DNA from: Arenicellaceae bacterium
GTDB lineage: Bacteria > Pseudomonadota > Gammaproteobacteria > Arenicellales > Arenicellaceae
NCBI GenBank assembly: GCA_029246505.1
Contig: JAQWNC010000008.1
Span: 1-32,277 of the forward strand
Length of the DNA: 32,277 nucleotides
Reading direction: 5' to 3'
The notes beneath the pieces are model-generated. The model did no database searches and was not told the origin of the DNA. It saw nothing but the letters and a program-made list of their open reading frames with translations. Numbering within the stretch: the stretch's first letter is position 1; each line of letters opens with the position of its first letter. Shown here piece after piece: positions 24,887 through 32,277 of the stretch. The position numbers and the translations under genes are program-made.

Positions 24887-26755
24887 TTGAGAACTATCCC
24901 AGCCCTTATATTGGTGCTCATACCAATTGGCCTATTTATCGTTTCGTCGCAAACCAGCGCCGCACCTCTCGATGAGGTATCTGTTATAGGTACACGGCTC
25001 CCGGGAGTATCCAAAGCAAATGTTCTGTTCATCGAACATGACATAATCCGGTCATATGCTGGAATCTCGACCTTGTCTGCCCTGCAGAACAATCCACTTA
25101 CGTTTACCCAGGCGGGATCAGGACGCGGAACTTACAACAGCCTATATCTAAGAGGTGCCGACCCAAACTATACCCTCATTCAAATTGATGGTTTACCCGT
25201 GAACGATCTAACCGATAATCGCGGTGGCGCTGTAGATATGGGGAATTTCGGGCTGCTTGGGATTGAATCAATAGAAATATTACCCGGGGCTTCATCAGCC
25301 GTTTATGGCTCGCAAGCTCTGGGGGGTGTAATTAATATTAAAACCCTAAACATCGTTGGTACCGAGCTCTACGGTCAGGTTTCTCCAAGTGGTGATGGTT
25401 ACCGTTCTGGGCTGGTGTGGGGGGATGGGCAATGGAATGTGTCTTCACTTTATGAAAGAGACGATAATGAAGCGACAAGGAGCAGCTACACCGGTCGGAG
25501 CCTGGTTGTTAAGCGCTCAACTGAAATCGATTCTTCTCGGCAATTAGATATTCAACTCAGATATTCCGATAGTGACAGTGACGCGTATCCCGATGATAGC
25601 GGAGGTGCCCTATTTGCGGTTTCACCCAAGTTAGAATCGCGAAACTCTGTGCAGAAACAGATTGGTGCTAACTACCGAGCTGAATACGACGGAGGTAGTG
25701 AGTTTTCGTTTAAGACGTCTTACTCGGAAATAGCGCTAAATGTTGATACCCCGGCAGTTTTACCAGGCTTGCGTGATCCATTTGGCCTACCTGCAATCCG
25801 TTCGGATAATCACTACGAAGCGACTATCGTCTCGATGTCCTATCTATCAAAACAGATTCGTAATCTTAGAATATTAGGTGGTGTAAATTACGAACGATCA
25901 AGTGGTGGAAGTAATGGAATAATAGATATCGGATTTGAACTTCCAGCATCTTTTGTTCTAAGACGAGAACAATGGGGTGTATTTACTGAAATGGTTTGGC
26001 GCCCGATAAAACAAATAGCGGTTAGCGGTGGTGGAAGAATTGAAAGGTTTCAGGATAATGAGATTTTTACACCCCTAGTTAACGTGGAATACACATCTCT
26101 AAACGAAAGGCATACGGTAATGCTGAGCTGGGGAGAGGGTTTTAAACTCCCAAGCTTCTATGCACTTGGAAACCCCTTGGTAGGTAACCCTGAATTAGAA
26201 AACGAGAGCTCTAATTCTTTGGAATTCAGATATTCTTTCGAAAGCATGCGTTGGGTGTTGGGCATATCTGTGTTTCGCAATAAATTCAAAAATTTAGTCG
26301 ATTTTGCGGCGGGGCCACCGCCCTCATTAGTCAATCGAGATAAGGTCGAAATCACAGGCGCTGAATTACAAGTTCGTCTAATGCTATCTAGCGCCCTGGA
26401 GCTAACCGCATTTGCGTCCATGCTAGATATAGTAGTTATCAATCAACCCGCTTTAAAATTGAGGGGTAGACCGGAATCGCGAATCGGATTAGGTTTACAG
26501 TGGAAGCCAAATAGTGACTTTCAATTAAACCTTAGAGCACGATATTCAGGAAACATACCCGACTCAAGCGTGCCTACCGGAAACATTCCTATTGAACCTG
26601 CTAACGTACTTGATGCTACCGCGAGCTATGCGTTGACTCCAAGCATCATCGTCAATGGTTCTTTAGAGAACGTATTAGGGGAGGATTACCAAACAAGTAT
26701 TGGTAACTTTGTACAAAAGCCAACAATGTATGTTGGCTTTCGATACAAACTGTAA
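24887..26755 (+). CDS. TonB-dependent outer-membrane receptor (BtuB-like)
   Basis: 622 residues, close to BtuB (614). The signal peptide ends near residue 26 (...SQTSAAP). The plug domain (about 28-155) shows the TonB-box region LDEVSVIGTR, YNSLYLRGADPNYTLIQIDG, VNDLTDNRGG, and the plug end IESIEILPGASSAVYGSQAL. The rest is a 22-stranded barrel with the FKLPSFYALGNPLVGNPELENESS region typical of the late barrel, ending VGFRYKL. It imports a large or rare ligand through TonB energy; cobalamin-type receptors are the nearest look-alikes, but the intergenic 89 bases hold no cobalamin riboswitch. The start is TTG at 24887, the only in-frame candidate after an upstream stop that gives a full signal peptide. 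It closes the plus-strand block, so its ligand may be the pathway's substrate. Confidence 0.87.
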   Translation: MRTIPALILVLIPIGLFIVSSQTSAAPLDEVSVIGTRLPGVSKANVLFIEHDIIRSYAGISTLSALQNNPLTFTQAGSGRGTYNSLYLRGADPNYTLIQIDGLPVNDLTDNRGGAVDMGNFGLLGIESIEILPGASSAVYGSQALGGVINIKTLNIVGTELYGQVSPSGDGYRSGLVWGDGQWNVSSLYERDDNEATRSSYTGRSLVVKRSTEIDSSRQLDIQLRYSDSDSDAYPDDSGGALFAVSPKLESRNSVQKQIGANYRAEYDGGSEFSFKTSYSEIALNVDTPAVLPGLRDPFGLPAIRSDNHYEATIVSMSYLSKQIRNLRILGGVNYERSSGGSNGIIDIGFELPASFVLRREQWGVFTEMVWRPIKQIAVSGGGRIERFQDNEIFTPLVNVEYTSLNERHTVMLSWGEGFKLPSFYALGNPLVGNPELENESSNSLEFRYSFESMRWVLGISVFRNKFKNLVDFAAGPPPSLVNRDKVEITGAELQVRLMLSSALELTAFASMLDIVVINQPALKLRGRPESRIGLGLQWKPNSDFQLNLRARYSGNIPDSSVPTGNIPIEPANVLDATASYALTPSIIVNGSLENVLGEDYQTSIGNFVQKPTMYVGFRYKL

Positions 26756-26832
26756 CATGGCTAAACTGAATAACTATAGACAAATTATCGGAGTGTTAAA
26801 TTGATAGCCCGTAAGAAAAGACGAACGAAGTA

Positions 26833-27915
26833 TTATCCTTCGATGCGCAGCATACGCATTAAATTTCCGCCCAGGATAGCTTCTTTCTCAGCATCACTCA
26901 ACGTAGGTGAGTCGATAATCAGATCTAATGTTTCTGGCCATGGGAACGGGGAATCAGTTCCATACACCACCTGACTTGCACCCATCTCTGCTACCAGGTG
27001 ACGGAGTCCCTCTGCAGAAAACACCATTGAGTCAGCAAAAATCTGACTTCTTAAGTATTCGCTAGGCTTTTTGGTATTCAGGCAATTAGCATCTTCGTCT
27101 TGAAAACGTTCGCACGCAACTTCTGTACGGCCGAGATACGAGGGCAAATAACCACCACCGTGCGCCCCAACGATCTTTAAGTTCGGGAAACGGTCAAGCG
27201 TGCCGTCGAAGATCATATGAGTTAGGAAAAGAGTTGTCTCTAGCGGTGCACCTACGATGTTATCTAGACCGCCCCGGCCCTTCAGTGTGTTTTCCATAAC
27301 AAGATTTGGCGCTCCGATCGCAGGATGCATAAATACCGGAACGTCAAGCTCTTCGGCTTTAGCCCAAAACACGTCGAAACGCTCTGCAGAAGGGTACTCA
27401 CCGTGGATCTGTCCACCGACTGAAGCACCACGAGCCCCAAGTTCTTTTACTGCGTATTCCAGCTGCTCCGCCGCGAGATCTGGATACGGTAAGGCGACCG
27501 ATGACAGAGCAACAAATCGATCTGGATGTTGCTCAACCCAAGCTGCCATTGACTCATCGGCAGCACGGACAATACGAGCTGCGAACTCACGGTCGGCCGC
27601 ATACCACCAGTGCCCATAGATCGCCATACTCAGCGCCTGATAGTCTATACCTCTACGATCCATCTCCTCAAGGCGCGACGCACCCAATATCTGCGATGGT
27701 GGAAATGGCGCACCACTTAGCGGCGAACCCTTAATGATCTCCTCAACCTCTGGAATCACACAATGCGCATGAACGTCTATGATCGTGACACGCTTGCCAT
27801 TCAGGATGACTTCGCGACGCGTAGGCTGAGCCAACGCATTCAGACCATTACCTATTAGATAAGCACCGCCTGCAGCAGTTCCAACAGTCTTAAGAAAATT
27901 TCTACGATTTGACAT
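26833..27915 (-). CDS. Tat-exported amidohydrolase (ACMSD-like amidohydrolase 2)
   Basis: 360 residues with a twin-arginine signal NRRNFLKTVGTAAGGAYLIG. The metal site of the amidohydrolase-2 family is complete: DVHAHC (His49, His51), FMHPAIG (His197), GAHGGGYLPSY (His252) and YGTDSPFPW (Asp321). The family includes aminocarboxymuconate-semialdehyde decarboxylase and gamma-resorcylate decarboxylase, which remove CO2 from aromatic-derived acids, as well as lactonases; a Tat-exported member most likely hydrolyses or decarboxylates a compound in the periplasm. AGGA precedes the ATG by 8 bases. It follows the NHL-repeat gene by 68 bases, a probable two-gene operon convergent with the TonB receptor. 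Confidence 0.87.
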   Translation of the reverse strand: MSNRRNFLKTVGTAAGGAYLIGNGLNALAQPTRREVILNGKRVTIIDVHAHCVIPEVEEIIKGSPLSGAPFPPSQILGASRLEEMDRRGIDYQALSMAIYGHWWYAADREFAARIVRAADESMAAWVEQHPDRFVALSSVALPYPDLAAEQLEYAVKELGARGASVGGQIHGEYPSAERFDVFWAKAEELDVPVFMHPAIGAPNLVMENTLKGRGGLDNIVGAPLETTLFLTHMIFDGTLDRFPNLKIVGAHGGGYLPSYLGRTEVACERFQDEDANCLNTKKPSEYLRSQIFADSMVFSAEGLRHLVAEMGASQVVYGTDSPFPWPETLDLIIDSPTLSDAEKEAILGGNLMRMLRIEG

Positions 27916-27983
27916 ATTTTATCCTCATTGTGGTACCGACAAAATATCGGTTGATAGCACTAATGGTTAGGGAATTCGGTTCT

Positions 27984-29249
27984 TTACTGGGGCACGTAAC
28001 TTGCCGCTGGGGCAATTAGATAGTCCGGATTTGCACCCGGGCGTGGTCGATATTTCTGTACACGTCCATTGTCCACCTCGGCCACGTAGAAGTTTCCTTC
28101 TGAATCGACGCTAATAGCATGCACACCCCACATTCCACCCGGGAAATCACCAGAAATACCCCAGGCATACAAAAAGTTACCATCCAGGTCATATTTTAAA
28201 ATTCTATTGCTGCCACGATCTGCCGCCCACAAATAGCTATCGGTGCTGATAATAAACATATGCAAATCCGATGGCGCATCACCAACTGGCCATTCATGCA
28301 AAAACTCACCGTCAGCGGTAAAAGCCTGAACTCGATGGTTCTGCCGATCATTGACGAACACCCGTCCCGTTGCCGGGTCCACTGCTATTCCGTGAACGTT
28401 GTTGAAATAGGCAGGCCGCGACTCATTTGGCGGTATACCTTCCTGCCCCCACTCAAGCAAATAGTTGCCGTCTTTATCATATTTAACGACGCGCGCACCG
28501 AGTGGCCGGTCTGGATCATAAAAGTCTGCACCATCAGAAACGTAGAAGCTACCGTCCCCCGCCCAAGCCATATAGCTTGGCCAGAACAAATGAGTTTCGT
28601 CGATACCGCCCTCCCCAGGCACGCCAATAGTCTGCACGAGTTGTTTGCCATCGTTTGTGAACTTGTATATCACGTGCAGGCCATCATCAATAACCCAAAC
28701 ATGTTTCTCAGAATCGTAGGGGCTGATATAGATCGAATGTGGCCGTTCCAAGATCGAATCCCACTGGGTCCATTCTTCGATGAGATTACCATCGCCGTCA
28801 AAGACAATTATGCCGTGGCCATCGCGAAAGTCGATACCTTCACGGGCACCTTGCCCACTAAGCAGGTTTGCTCCACCAGCACCCTGTGCTGCCCGATAGC
28901 TACGCCATGGTGCACGGGCCACAGGAAAACCAATACCTGGACCTATCTCGGGCAACACTCGCGGTGCAGGTCGCTCAATGTTAGGTAGCTCCCCAAGTTG
29001 TACCGCTAATATGCGATCTGGGCTTTCGGCATACACACCGCGCACGGCAGCAAAGGTCCACTCTTCATGCCCCGCCGACATGGCCGTATCTTTGGGCCAG
29101 TTTTCTACAATGTCATAAGCACCAAAAATATCTTGACCGCCCTTTTCTGCTGGAACCGCGGCAAAACTTGCATTTGATTGTTGTACTTCTTGAGCGATGC
29201 TCGTGCCAAACATAAACAGCAACGATACTGGAATCAATAATCTTCTCAT
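27984..29249 (-). CDS. Exported NHL-repeat beta-propeller protein
   Basis: 421 residues with signal peptide 1-19/20 (...MFGTSIAQ). From about residue 130 onward a series of NHL repeats is visible: GIIVFDGDGNLIEEW, DGLHVIYKFTNDGKQLVQTIG, ARVVKYDKDGNYLLEWG, GIAVDPATGRVFVNDRQNHRVQAF, SNRILKYDLDGNFLYAWG and ISVDSEGNFYVAEVDNGRVQKY. This matches the six-bladed propeller of peptidylglycine alpha-amidating lyase-like and SMP-30-like exported proteins. Enzymatic activity is not assured; ligand binding or a lyase/lactonase role are both possible. AAGGATG precedes the ATG. It is first of two genes with the Tat-exported amidohydrolase. Confidence 0.85.
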   Translation of the reverse strand: MRRLLIPVSLLFMFGTSIAQEVQQSNASFAAVPAEKGGQDIFGAYDIVENWPKDTAMSAGHEEWTFAAVRGVYAESPDRILAVQLGELPNIERPAPRVLPEIGPGIGFPVARAPWRSYRAAQGAGGANLLSGQGAREGIDFRDGHGIIVFDGDGNLIEEWTQWDSILERPHSIYISPYDSEKHVWVIDDGLHVIYKFTNDGKQLVQTIGVPGEGGIDETHLFWPSYMAWAGDGSFYVSDGADFYDPDRPLGARVVKYDKDGNYLLEWGQEGIPPNESRPAYFNNVHGIAVDPATGRVFVNDRQNHRVQAFTADGEFLHEWPVGDAPSDLHMFIISTDSYLWAADRGSNRILKYDLDGNFLYAWGISGDFPGGMWGVHAISVDSEGNFYVAEVDNGRVQKYRPRPGANPDYLIAPAASYVPQ

Positions 29250-29673
29250 GTGTTCTCATCCTTCAGAACCGTTCACATAACGGCACAATCATAAAATTAA
29301 GGTGATGAAGAGTATAAAGCAGATAGTTCTTTATTTAAAAAGCAATAATAACAAATAGAATTTTAGTATGTCCTCTCTGGATCTTGCTTTACCTGATATT
29401 GCGCCCATACTGTAAACTAGAGTCGTTACTTTTTTCTGAGCTCTATAGTCCTATCTATTTGTATATAAGTTATACGCTAGGGGATGATGGCCCTCCGAAA
29501 AACTTTGTAGTAGTTGACCTATGAATTGCACTCATGTGGCAGATCCACACAACAAATTCAGTAAAGAATTTGCGTTCACCATCGTTAGTACTAAGATGTC
29601 CAAGCTAGTTTAAATGAATCGCGTAAGCTTCCAAAATAACCACTCAACACCTTAACTTCCAGAGGCTGGTATC
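29250..29673. other. Intergenic region without recognised feature
   Basis: Upstream of the NHL gene (minus) and of the lysine-rich small gene (plus). It is AT-rich (29281-29480 especially) and should contain both promoters. GTGG-CAGAT-CCAC at 29534-29546 is the only, very short, inverted repeat. I see no open frame of note, RNA gene or repeat. Confidence 0.3.
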
Positions 29674-29784
29674 ATGAGTAAAGAAAAGAAAAGCAACAAA
29701 GAAAACAAGAAAGCGCCTTTAATGACCCCCAAAGAAAAAAAGGCTGCCAAGAAATCCAAAAAAGCCGCTAGAAATAGTAACTAA
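29674..29784 (+). CDS. Small lysine-rich conserved-type protein
   Basis: 36 residues from an ATG with AGAGG about 7 bases upstream to TAA 29782-29784. The peptide is almost only Lys, Glu, Ala, Asn and Ser (for example SKEKKSNKENKKAP, then TPKEKKAAKKSKKAARNSN), with a net positive charge. It resembles tiny lysine-rich NKExKK proteins found in many gammaproteobacteria, function unknown. Composition alone could mislead, but the good ribosome binding site and the absence of stop codons or overlapping alternatives support a gene. A nucleic-acid or membrane association is a guess. Confidence 0.55.
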   Translation: MSKEKKSNKENKKAPLMTPKEKKAAKKSKKAARNSN

Positions 29785-29914
29785 AGCGGTGTTCGTGAGC
29801 GGCCGTAAACCGGATGCAACGAGCCGCTTCGTAGAGCGATAAAACTGGAATGTCTTGTAACACCCACACATAACATTAAGGATATTTAAAGCGTAACTAG
29901 ATAAAGAGAATCTA

Positions 29915-31528
29915 TTAATCCTCGCCTGGCCGCACCAACTGTGGGTAGTCAATTCCTAGTTGCTCAAGATAGCTGTCGAATTCTGACGGATCGTAATACA
30001 AGGACTTCAATCTTTCTTTAAACTCTGCCATGACGTCAGCATTTTTCTCGATTGCAGGGAGGTCCTCATCCAATATGAACGGGACGTAGCTCTCGTTTGC
30101 AGTTTGCTCCTCGCGAAAATAAATCCAACCCGCCTCAAGCAAAGACTCATTCTGCACAAGATCTAGCAGCGTTGCTGCCACCACTTTAGCGCCAGCCAAG
30201 GCACCTTTATGCGCGACAGGCGTCGCCATCGCGATCGCACTTGACCAGTGGTGCCCCTGACGACCGGCGATATTCGATGGATATCTCAATGTCACTGTTG
30301 GAACGTTCCATGAGACATCGCCAATATCGTCAGAGCCGCCTGATCGTGGTTCCTCGAGGGGTACTTCAATATCCTCTATTTCAGTCTTGAGACCTGATAT
30401 CTCTTCTACTTCCATAAACTCCTGAAACGCGCGCGCAAATTTTTGATCGTCGTCTGACCACTCCGGCATACCGATCGCTCGTATGTTTTCATGCATCGCG
30501 AGCGCGATGGGCTTGTTAAAATGCCTTGGATAAGCTGCACCGATAATTCGCCGAGAAAAGCTTGTATCGGTCATCAAAGCGGCGCCCTCAGCTATCCGCT
30601 GCAATGTATCGAAGTTCTCTCGAATATTTTCGGCTGTTAGTTCGCGAATGAAGTACCAAACCGATGCCGTTGACGGAACAACGTTGGGCTGATCACCACC
30701 ATCTGTGATCACGTAATGTGAACGTTGCAGTGGCCGGAGATGCTCACGGCGAAAATTCCATGCTATGTTCATAAGTTCGACCGCATCGAGCGCACTACGG
30801 CCTTGCCAGGGAGCTCCCGCTCCATGGGCAGCGACACCCTCAAACGAGTATTCGACCGAGACCAAGCCGGTTCCCGACGCTTGCCCCCACCCCACTGACA
30901 TCGAATCACTCACGTGCGTGAATATCACCGCATCGACGTCGTCGTAGAGCCCATCTCGCGCAAACCATGCCTTCGTGGCCAGAAGTTCTTCAGCAATACC
31001 AGGCCAAATAATAACAGTTCCACTAAGCCCTTCCCGCTCCATAATTTCTTTCACGGCCAGTGCCGCAATAATATTGACGGCCTGGCCCGAATTGTGCCCC
31101 TCACCATGCCCCGGCGCGCCCTCGATCAACGGCTGCCGATAAACAACGCCCGGCATTTGCGAAGATTTGGGGATCCCGTCAACATCTGAGCCCAATGCGA
31201 TGACGGGTTTGCCACTTCCCCAACTTGCCCACCACGCGCTTGGAATACCGGCAACGCCGCGCTCAACATCGAATCCATTGCGCTCAAGCAGTTCGACTAG
31301 GTATCGCTGAGTTTCGAACTCCTGAAAACCGAGCTCGGAAAATGAAAACAAGCTATCAACGATTTCTTGTGTAAGCTTTTCAGACTGATCGATTCGTTCG
31401 ACTGCTTCAGCCTGCAAACGGGAAAGGGTTGGTACGGATACTTCTTGTTGTGGAATGGCGCCCTGAGCCAAGACAATCGGATGAGTCCAAACTGCGATTA
31501 GAATTAAGATGAACGCAAATTTCTTCAC
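29915..31528 (-). CDS. Exported M20 family amidase/peptidase (AbgB-like)
   Basis: 537 residues, signal peptide 1-22 (...PIVLAQG). M20D/AbgB features are visible: SFSELGFQEFETQRYL, ALGSDVDGIP, PGHGEGHNSGQAVN (His141, His145), PGIAEELLATK (Glu180, Glu181), HVSDS and HHWSSAIAMATPVAHKGA near the C-terminus; the dimerisation domain lies around 215-330 (SVEYSFEGVAAHGAGAPWQG). It would hydrolyse an amide, such as an N-acyl or aminobenzoyl-amino acid bond, in the periplasm. The usual Cys in GHxCGHN is Glu143 here, so metal binding differs. AbgB-type enzymes normally have a cytoplasmic partner AbgA, not present. The start is GTG with GAGGAG upstream; it gives a proper signal peptide. Confidence 0.87.
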   Translation of the reverse strand: MKKFAFILILIAVWTHPIVLAQGAIPQQEVSVPTLSRLQAEAVERIDQSEKLTQEIVDSLFSFSELGFQEFETQRYLVELLERNGFDVERGVAGIPSAWWASWGSGKPVIALGSDVDGIPKSSQMPGVVYRQPLIEGAPGHGEGHNSGQAVNIIAALAVKEIMEREGLSGTVIIWPGIAEELLATKAWFARDGLYDDVDAVIFTHVSDSMSVGWGQASGTGLVSVEYSFEGVAAHGAGAPWQGRSALDAVELMNIAWNFRREHLRPLQRSHYVITDGGDQPNVVPSTASVWYFIRELTAENIRENFDTLQRIAEGAALMTDTSFSRRIIGAAYPRHFNKPIALAMHENIRAIGMPEWSDDDQKFARAFQEFMEVEEISGLKTEIEDIEVPLEEPRSGGSDDIGDVSWNVPTVTLRYPSNIAGRQGHHWSSAIAMATPVAHKGALAGAKVVAATLLDLVQNESLLEAGWIYFREEQTANESYVPFILDEDLPAIEKNADVMAEFKERLKSLYYDPSEFDSYLEQLGIDYPQLVRPGED

Positions 31529-31746
31529 TATTTCTCCTCAGTATTGTTAGAGGGCCACGTGAGCTTTTGCAACGTCGACTACGCTTAGCAGATTAACTTT
31601 TATCACAAAGCAATCACCTCTGCCAAAGCTTTCAAGCGAAAGGCTAACACGAGCCATCGACAGATAGGATCTAACGATTATTATCATAAGTATAGGAAGT
31701 ATAAAGCATATGTTCCATTAATCGAATGGCCCAGGACGTGAGGCGG

Positions 31747-32083
31747 TCATTCGGTTTCGTAACCGATGTTTTCTTCCATCCATTGAACGAAATATGGCGA
31801 TAGCCGCGGCTTAACTTTTTCCCAAGAGCCCATCAATGCATGGCCGTAGCAGCTACCCTTATAAAAAGCCCTCCTTAGATTGGGAAGCATTCTAGCGGCC
31901 CTCTCATTGTACTCTCTCCACTGAGCTTAGACCACGTAGCTTTAACGTCTCAACCTCCATCAGAGGCTCTCCGTTGCGAAACCTTCTGATACACGACGTT
32001 ACATACTTCGCTAGTGTTTGTATGCTAGTGTCTGCGGCGCAAAATTTCACCTTGATTAGCCATTTTTTACATGCCCGAGTTCT
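31747..32083 (-). pseudogene. Unidentified gene remnant in two frames
   Basis: The minus strand holds two consecutive open stretches that read like one protein with a frameshift. The first (32083 to TGA 31904-31906) includes LAKYVTSCIRRFRNGEPLM and ETLKLRGLSS. The second, in another frame (31926 to TGA 31747-31749), reads AQWREYNERAARMLPNL, then YKGSCYGHALMGSWEKVKPR and SPYFVQWMEENIGYETE. They overlap at about 31905-31926, where one base gained or lost joins GLSS to QWREY. No start codon with ribosome binding site is visible and the 5' part overlaps the start of the next plus-strand gene. I do not recognise the family. ATG 31890 would give a 47-residue peptide, a less likely alternative. Confidence 0.4.
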
Positions 32084-32277
32084 TTACTAAGCAAGCCTTC
32101 CCTTGCCTTCTATTAATCAGTCTAACGGGGCTTATACAAGCACAAGCAGCTGGCTGGACCATAACACCGAAGATTCAGGTTGACCTCGCGAACAAACACT
32201 TTGATGCCCCTCGAACCGAGGTTGCGCCAATTATTGACGGCATAGTTGGTGGCGACCCCGGGCTTGGCGCACATCAG
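32071..32277 (+). CDS. 5' part of a secreted protein (truncated by the window end)
   Basis: An ATG at 32071 opens a frame that stays open for 69 codons to the end of the window. The N-terminus MPEFFTKQAFPCLLLISLTG followed by LIQAQA is a clear signal peptide. The mature part begins GWTITPKIQVDLANKHFDAP and includes VAPIIDGIVGGDPG. The family cannot be assigned from so short a piece. There is no evident ribosome binding site. Confidence 0.55.
   Translation, partial: MPEFFTKQAFPCLLLISLTGLIQAQAAGWTITPKIQVDLANKHFDAPRTEVAPIIDGIVGGDPGLGAHQ

Noticed and set aside
28260-28988. 242-codon open frame opposite the NHL-repeat gene
   Set aside because: It is a frame shadow: the opposite strand shows clear NHL repeats and a signal peptide, whereas this translation has no coherent domain.

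Overview
This window looks like a chromosomal segment of a Gram-negative proteobacterium, most likely a marine or aquatic gammaproteobacterium. That is inferred from a yedI/DUF808 gene next to nhaA, several signal-peptide, Tat and lipobox proteins, a TonB-dependent receptor, a DUF5916 outer-membrane protein and two sulfatases. By eye the GC content is moderate and even. I see no rRNA, tRNA, CRISPR array, IS element or transcription-factor gene. The content is dominated by exported hydrolases, transporters and small catabolic or redox enzymes.

Layout. 1-148: 3' end of an unidentified gene. 477-1793: lipoprotein amidohydrolase with a strong terminator. 1893-5643 (minus): sulfatase translationally overlapping a DUF5916 outer-membrane protein. 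6096-7052: AEC permease. 7095-8111 (minus): exported UlaG-like metallo-hydrolase. 8445-10940: YedI-like protein and NhaA. 10971-11171: remnant of a chorismate-lyase-like gene. 11241-12203: second exported metallo-beta-lactamase-fold enzyme, with terminator. 12359-13803: second sulfatase, a lipoprotein, broken by a frameshift. 13967-19064 (all minus): orphan Bug-type binding protein, rhomboid protease, Tat-exported aldo/keto reductase, exported alpha/beta hydrolase, bicupin. 19292-26755 (all plus): carboxymuconolactone-decarboxylase-like protein, OsmC-like protein, EamA exporter, GPH/MFS transporter, two exported SnoaL-like proteins, a SAM methyltransferase and a BtuB-like TonB receptor. 26833-29249 (minus): NHL-repeat protein and Tat-exported amidohydrolase. 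29674-29784: tiny lysine-rich protein. 29915-31528 (minus): exported M20 peptidase/amidase. 31747-32083 (minus): gene remnant. 32071-end: start of a secreted protein.

The main discovery is at 24024-24797. The methyltransferase frame is interrupted by an in-frame TGA at 24627 that is followed by 55 further sensible, family-like codons. A perfect hairpin, with its apical loop starting 16 nt after the TGA and a G among the first two loop bases, fits the bacterial SECIS layout. I interpret this as a 257-residue selenoprotein with Sec202, related to ArsM-type arsenite methyltransferases, and not as a 201-residue truncated protein.

The plus-strand block 19292-26755 has short gaps (9-89 nt) and probably forms one operon. 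It would join a thiol-redox pair (CMD-like, OsmC-like), an exporter, an importer, two periplasmic NTF2-fold proteins, the selenoprotein methyltransferase and an outer-membrane receptor. The substrate is unknown; uptake and methylation of a metalloid or an organic compound is only a hypothesis. The first SnoaL gene seems to start at a rare ATT codon.
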